Assembly: GCA_030490835.1 (NCBI GenBank) | Contig: CM059973.1 | Span: 58,284,008-58,348,007 of the forward strand | From: Annona cherimola | Lineage: Eukaryota; Streptophyta; Magnoliopsida; Magnoliales; Annonaceae | Direction: 5' to 3' | Length of the DNA: 64,000 nucleotides | Part shown: piece by piece, positions 59,841 to 64,000 of the stretch | Position numbering within the stretch: position 1 is the stretch's first letter | How the letters are laid out: the number at the start of each line of letters is the position of its first letter | Notes under the pieces: model-generated | Told to the model about the DNA's origin: nothing | The model's database searches: none | Seen by the model: only the letters and a program-made list of their open reading frames with translations | Position numbers and translations under genes: made by a program

Positions 59841-61047
59841 GCATACGATTGCATCCCGTATTCATCTCTTCCCACCAGAATGACTTTCGCTTTTCAATTT
59901 TTAATATCTTTTTCTTTTGTTTATTTATTTTCAACAATTTATTTATAATAATGACCATGTATAATGAAAAGATAACAGTAAGTAGCTAAGGGTGCAAATT
60001 AAATCTGATTCAAAGTCGTTCCTCTACTTACTCTATTTTTTAGAAATTTCAATCATGCCTTTCCAACAAGTCAATTTAAGGCCTACTCTACCCTATAAGG
60101 CTCATGTTAGTCGGTTCTTATTTTGGGTTCTATATTGATTCTCCAAAATGATTTTCAGATTTTATTTATTAAGTGCACTATATCTATCTTTTTAAGATAT
60201 ATTTTATACCTTAAATTATGATATATTCCATAAAAATAAAAGGCTCAATTTTGAATGAAATCCGGTTACATGGAAGCTTTTCAAGTAACCTTATGGATTG
60301 GGTCCACCTTAATGATGGATCGAAATCTAACTTACCCAGTCCATTTAGAAACATTTATTTGGCAAGGAAACCAAAGTTTATCTAAATCAAAGATTCTCAT
60401 GACCCCATATTAAAATATGTAAGATCTAACGTAATATAAAAATATTTTATATGTCAATTTTGAAGTTGTATTTTTAACCTTTAAACTGTATAAAACATCA
60501 TTCTTGTATAAATAAATAATTTTATAAAGTTTATTGCATTCTAATGCATCTGCGATGGATCTAAACAAATTTTATAATTTATGCCTGAATATATTTTATG
60601 TTAGTATGACCCATCTGTAATTTTGATAAGAAAGATTTTTGGTTATATGTTAAATTAAATGATAATAAATAATCTGAATGTTGTTTCTTAATTTCGTCAT
60701 CAATATGGACCCTATCATTGATGTTCAAAATTCAAAATTAAATGCAAAAAATTCAAAAATTATTGCATTCACATGATAGAAGACCTAGGTGGTACCCACA
60801 CATGTATAAAAATTAAAACATCAAATTTTATTTTTTTGATCATTCATAAATCACCCAATTATGCGCGACCATATAATAACCGAGCCCATAAATATAACAC
60901 CGGAGATACTACGCAGGTGAATAATGTTTATAAATTCTTTTTATAAATGTGTACCCATTATTTTAATTCTAAATAGAAAACATTTTTTAGTCACCTATAC
61001 TGCAGACACGCAACCTACGAATCAACCCCTTAAATATAATACTTAAA

Positions 61048-61468
61048 GAGAAGTGATCTTGTTAGCCTAGGCTAAGCAAATGTCCTGCTTAGCTCACCTC
61101 TAAAAACCTATATAAAAATACTTTTCTTTTTCTTCGCTCACTTGTTTATCTAAGTGTATTTAACATATAAATCAAAATTTACCATTTTTTTGATATGTGT
61201 ATATATTTTTTTGAGATTTTTAAATATCAACGTCTACATATATGTTTAAAAACACTACTATGTTTAAAACACATATATACAAAGATATTTTAAAATCTTA
61301 AAAATATATATACACATATCCAAAAATGGTATAACTTGGTTTATATCATAAATATACTTAGATAAACAAGTGTGCAGAGAAAAAATAAATAAAGATATTT
61401 TTAAATGAGTTTCTTGATGTAGGATAAGCGAGACATTTGCTTAGCCCAGGTTAATAGGATCAGTCGTT
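61048..61468. mobile_element. Foldback MITE (MULE-like), 421 bp, 9-bp target duplication
   Basis: Same family as 27131-27525: the left end GAGAAGTGATCTTGTTAGCC is nearly identical, the interior shares CACTTGTTTATCTAAGTGTA, and the right half is its inverted copy. A perfect 9-bp repeat ATACTTAAA flanks it (61039-61047 and 61469-61477). It has no coding capacity. Confidence 0.9.
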
Positions 61469-62117
61469 ATACTTAAACATGTTACATACAGATAGTGGTG
61501 TACCATACGCACTTATATACACCAGTGTCAACCACTTATTATCTAATTTTTTTTTTCCTTTTTCAATTACATCAATGGAGATCGCCTCCTGTTGCACTTA
61601 TGCACACAAGGGTGTGAAACCAAGTAGGCTATACTTAGGTGTTCATCAACAATACTTTTGGAATTTGCAAACAAAGGTTGTGTTTATTTTTTCATAAAAT
61701 TTTTTAACTGAAACTTTTTACTCTCGACAACTTTCTCATTTTTAATTATTTCTTCATGTTTTTCTATATAAGCTACCATACTTTTTAATCATTTATATAC
61801 AAGTACTCATCTAACTAATCTATTTTAACTTTGCTCTATTTATTCCTTATTATTATTTATATCCAATTACATTATTTTTTCTCATTTTAAAAACTTTTTT
61901 GCCAAAATTTTTTTCATTTAAAAGTTTTATTACTTCTGAACGACACTGAAAATATCAAAGTAAGTCTTGTCAGAAAGTTATAATTTTGTAATAGTACTAA
62001 CTACTAAATGATATTCTACAATTCCTTTTTTATTTCCTTCACAATAATCATTAAAATTCCATTAATATTTTAGCAATTTATTGTCAATTTTTGGTTTGTT
62101 TGGTTTGATCTTCGCGT

Positions 62118-63213
62118 AATATTTCAATACATCCCGATGCATTGTTAAAAATTTCAATGCATCAGGGTGAAAACCTCATTTTTAAAAATATTTTTTTAAA
62201 ATTTTTAATAAAATTATTAATCTATGTATATTTAACTTACGTACTAAGTTTTATCATTTTTAGAGATGTATAAATATCGTCATTATCATCATAAGTTATT
62301 TCCCACCTAGGTGGGGTTGTCTACATGGATTATGTTGCGCCATTCTTGACAATTAGAAACTAAATTTTTGGTAATTTGTAATATTTTTAAATCTTGTTTA
62401 TATCCATATTTTTTGGATATTCCTTTCATTCTCGTACCACCTTCTACTTGGATAGAGTCTGCCCTTCTGACCGGTGTCGTTTCAGGCATTCGTTTAACAT
62501 AACCAAACCAACTTAATCCATTTTCTCTCATTTTATCACATATTGGTTTCGTTTTTAAATTTTCTCGAATTATTTCATTCATAATTTTATCTTTTCTTAT
62601 TTTACCACTCATTCACCTTAATATTTTCATTTCCACTACGTTTATTTTATGCGTGTGTTGTTCTTTAGCTGCCTAACATTCTACCTCATAAAGCACAGTG
62701 AGTTTAATCGTAGTCTTATAAAATTTCTTTTAATTTAATTAGGACTCAACAATCATATAAAATTCCTGACACACTTCGTCATTTCTTTCATCCTATTTGA
62801 ATTTTATGTATTATATTTTTTTCAATTTTTCCGTTCTCTTAAACTATTGATCCTCAGTAATGAAAGTGATTAGTTATTGTTACAGTTTGATCTAAAATCT
62901 TAATTGGTTCATCATCCAGATTTTCACTATTATTAAAATTGCATTTCATATATTTAGTTTTATGTGACTAATTCTAAAATCATTAGATTCTAAATATATT
63001 TTTAAAATTTTTAAAAAATAAGGATATTTTAGTAATTTAAAATGACTAAAATCTCTCCTATTTTACAAAACGAAAAAATTTATACACACATTTTTAAAAA
63101 TAGTAAAATTTAGTTTATAGATAAAATATCCATAAATTAACAGTTTTATAAAAAGATTTCAAAAAAATATTTAGAAAAATGAAGTTTTGCACACTGATGC
63201 ATTGAAACATTAT
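62118..63213. mobile_element. Foldback MITE split by an RTE LINE fragment
   Basis: Left arm 62118-62277 and right arm 62991-63213 are inverted: TTTCAATGCATCAGGGTGAAA on the left matches the reverse complement TTTCAATGCATCAGTGTGCAAA on the right, and AAGTTTTATCATTTTTAGAG pairs with its counterpart near 63100. The two arms are separated only by the LINE fragment, so the LINE inserted into an existing MITE. Its ends resemble the MITE at 56361-56633. Confidence 0.75.
62278..62990 (-). mobile_element. 5'-truncated RTE LINE with 7-bp target duplication
   Basis: The minus strand ends in TTATGATGATAATGAC, an RTE-type tail, and encodes the C-terminus: MSGKIRKDKIMNEIIREN, KMRENGLSWFGYVKRMPE and EWRNIIHVDNPT (62307-62612). 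These match the same region of the LINE at 45731-48890. The copy starts at LESNDF-like sequence near 62990, so only the last ~0.7 kb inserted. TAAATAT flanks it (62271-62277 and 62991-62997). Confidence 0.85.
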
Positions 63214-64000
63214 TCTTGATCTTCCACGAATCAATTACCTCGAAGGATTTTATTGCACAATTCAAGGTAAACTCCAGTGTACTTGCTGACTGTAACTTTA
63301 CTTCCCTCAGACTAAATTCCGATTTCGAGGGTAAGGTGGTTTATTCAGTGATAGCTACTAAATTTAATATTTCCATATTTGAAAAACAAATGGTCGCCTT
63401 GGAAGGCCACATGATCAATTTCAGATCCAACGCATGTCTATGACCTTCGTGACTAGGATTGGAATTGTGAATTGACTGGATCATTTTTCGATGGGAGTAG
63501 ATTGCAGTGTATTAAATGAGCATCCACTCCAATCACGTCTTTAGCTGCTTAGATCTCATAATATGAGCCACTGAATGACATATATCATCAAATGCACAAG
63601 TTGGAGTTTGGGTTTTTGGGTGGCTGGTGGGGGTTAGGGGGGTCTAGTCTATGAGTGCAACTCAGGTTTAAAGAACTTGAGTTTACTTCAACTTTAACCA
63701 TATTTATAAAACATAAATTCTAACCTTAATCTTAATCCTATTTGTAAAATTTAAACTTTAACGTTATTTTTGAAAATCGGGTTCGGTTTAGTTTCGAGTT
63801 TGATGAATTCATATTTTATTTAAAAGTAATAAGTTTAGAATTTTATATAAATATATAATAATAACATATCATGTAAGTAAACATAACAATTTATAGTGAA
63901 ACTACAGATTTAAAAAAAAATAGTAATATAAAGAGTATTTCTAGAAAAATTTAACATAAAAAATAAGATAAAAGAATAAAATTAATGAACGTAAAAGTAA

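Noticed and set aside
63216..63443. 75-residue + strand ORF as the next OPR exon
   Set aside because: It contains no OPR motif and has no suitable acceptor or phase; it lies just beyond a MITE.

Overview
The window is plant nuclear DNA. It is AT-rich, has long spliceosomal introns with GT...AG borders, and is packed with nested LTR retrotransposons, LINEs, solo LTRs, a TRIM and foldback MITEs. I see no bacterial operon structure, CRISPR array, rRNA or tRNA gene. It looks like an angiosperm with a repeat-rich genome; I cannot name the species from the sequence.

The only host protein-coding gene I can support is on the + strand from 49294. It is the 5' part of an OPR-type Old Yellow Enzyme (12-oxophytodienoate reductase-like, closest in wording to the OPR1/2/11-like group). 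Three exons (49294-49367, 51200-51340, 59396-59526) join in frame with canonical splice sites to give the first ~115 residues; the rest must lie beyond position 64000. Intron 2 is about 8 kb because an L1-type LINE sits in it. Intron 3 exceeds 4.4 kb and holds MITEs and a truncated RTE LINE.

Layout. 1-1.32 kb: decayed Ty3/gypsy gag-protease (minus). 1.48-1.81 kb: purine tract. 2.65-3.75 kb: decamer clusters alternating with a conserved spacer. 3.75-8.9 kb: AT-rich DNA made of old long-period duplications, with a 12-copy ~51-bp tandem array at 5.05-5.67 kb. 8.95-10.83 kb: GC-richer island with inverted ends, identity unknown. 11.98-24.31 kb: a complete but dead Ty1/copia element (SIRE/Maximus-like, minus) with both LTRs, PBS, PPT, gag, integrase, RT and RNase H. 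It carries a TRIM in one LTR and a solo LTR inside its integrase. 24.66-27 kb: another LTR end with a primer-binding site. 27.13-27.53 kb: MITE with 9-bp target duplication. 30.66-32.47 kb: second solo LTR related to the one at 17.9-19.6 kb. 34.49-40.44 kb: a copia LTR of the same family as the SIRE-like element but in the opposite orientation, split by a 4.55-kb solo LTR with a perfect 5-bp target duplication. 41.3-45.26 kb: Athila-like Ty3/gypsy pol remnant plus env-position ORF (minus). 45.4-45.6 kb: SINE candidate. 45.73-48.89 kb: RTE-clade LINE with a 17-bp target duplication, ending about 0.4 kb before the OPR start codon. 49.29 kb to the end: the OPR gene and its element-filled introns.

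The window is therefore best read as one probably functional metabolic gene embedded in layers of transposon insertion. The insertion order can be read directly from target duplications, empty sites and interrupted elements. All transposon coding regions are broken by stops, frameshifts or lost catalytic residues.
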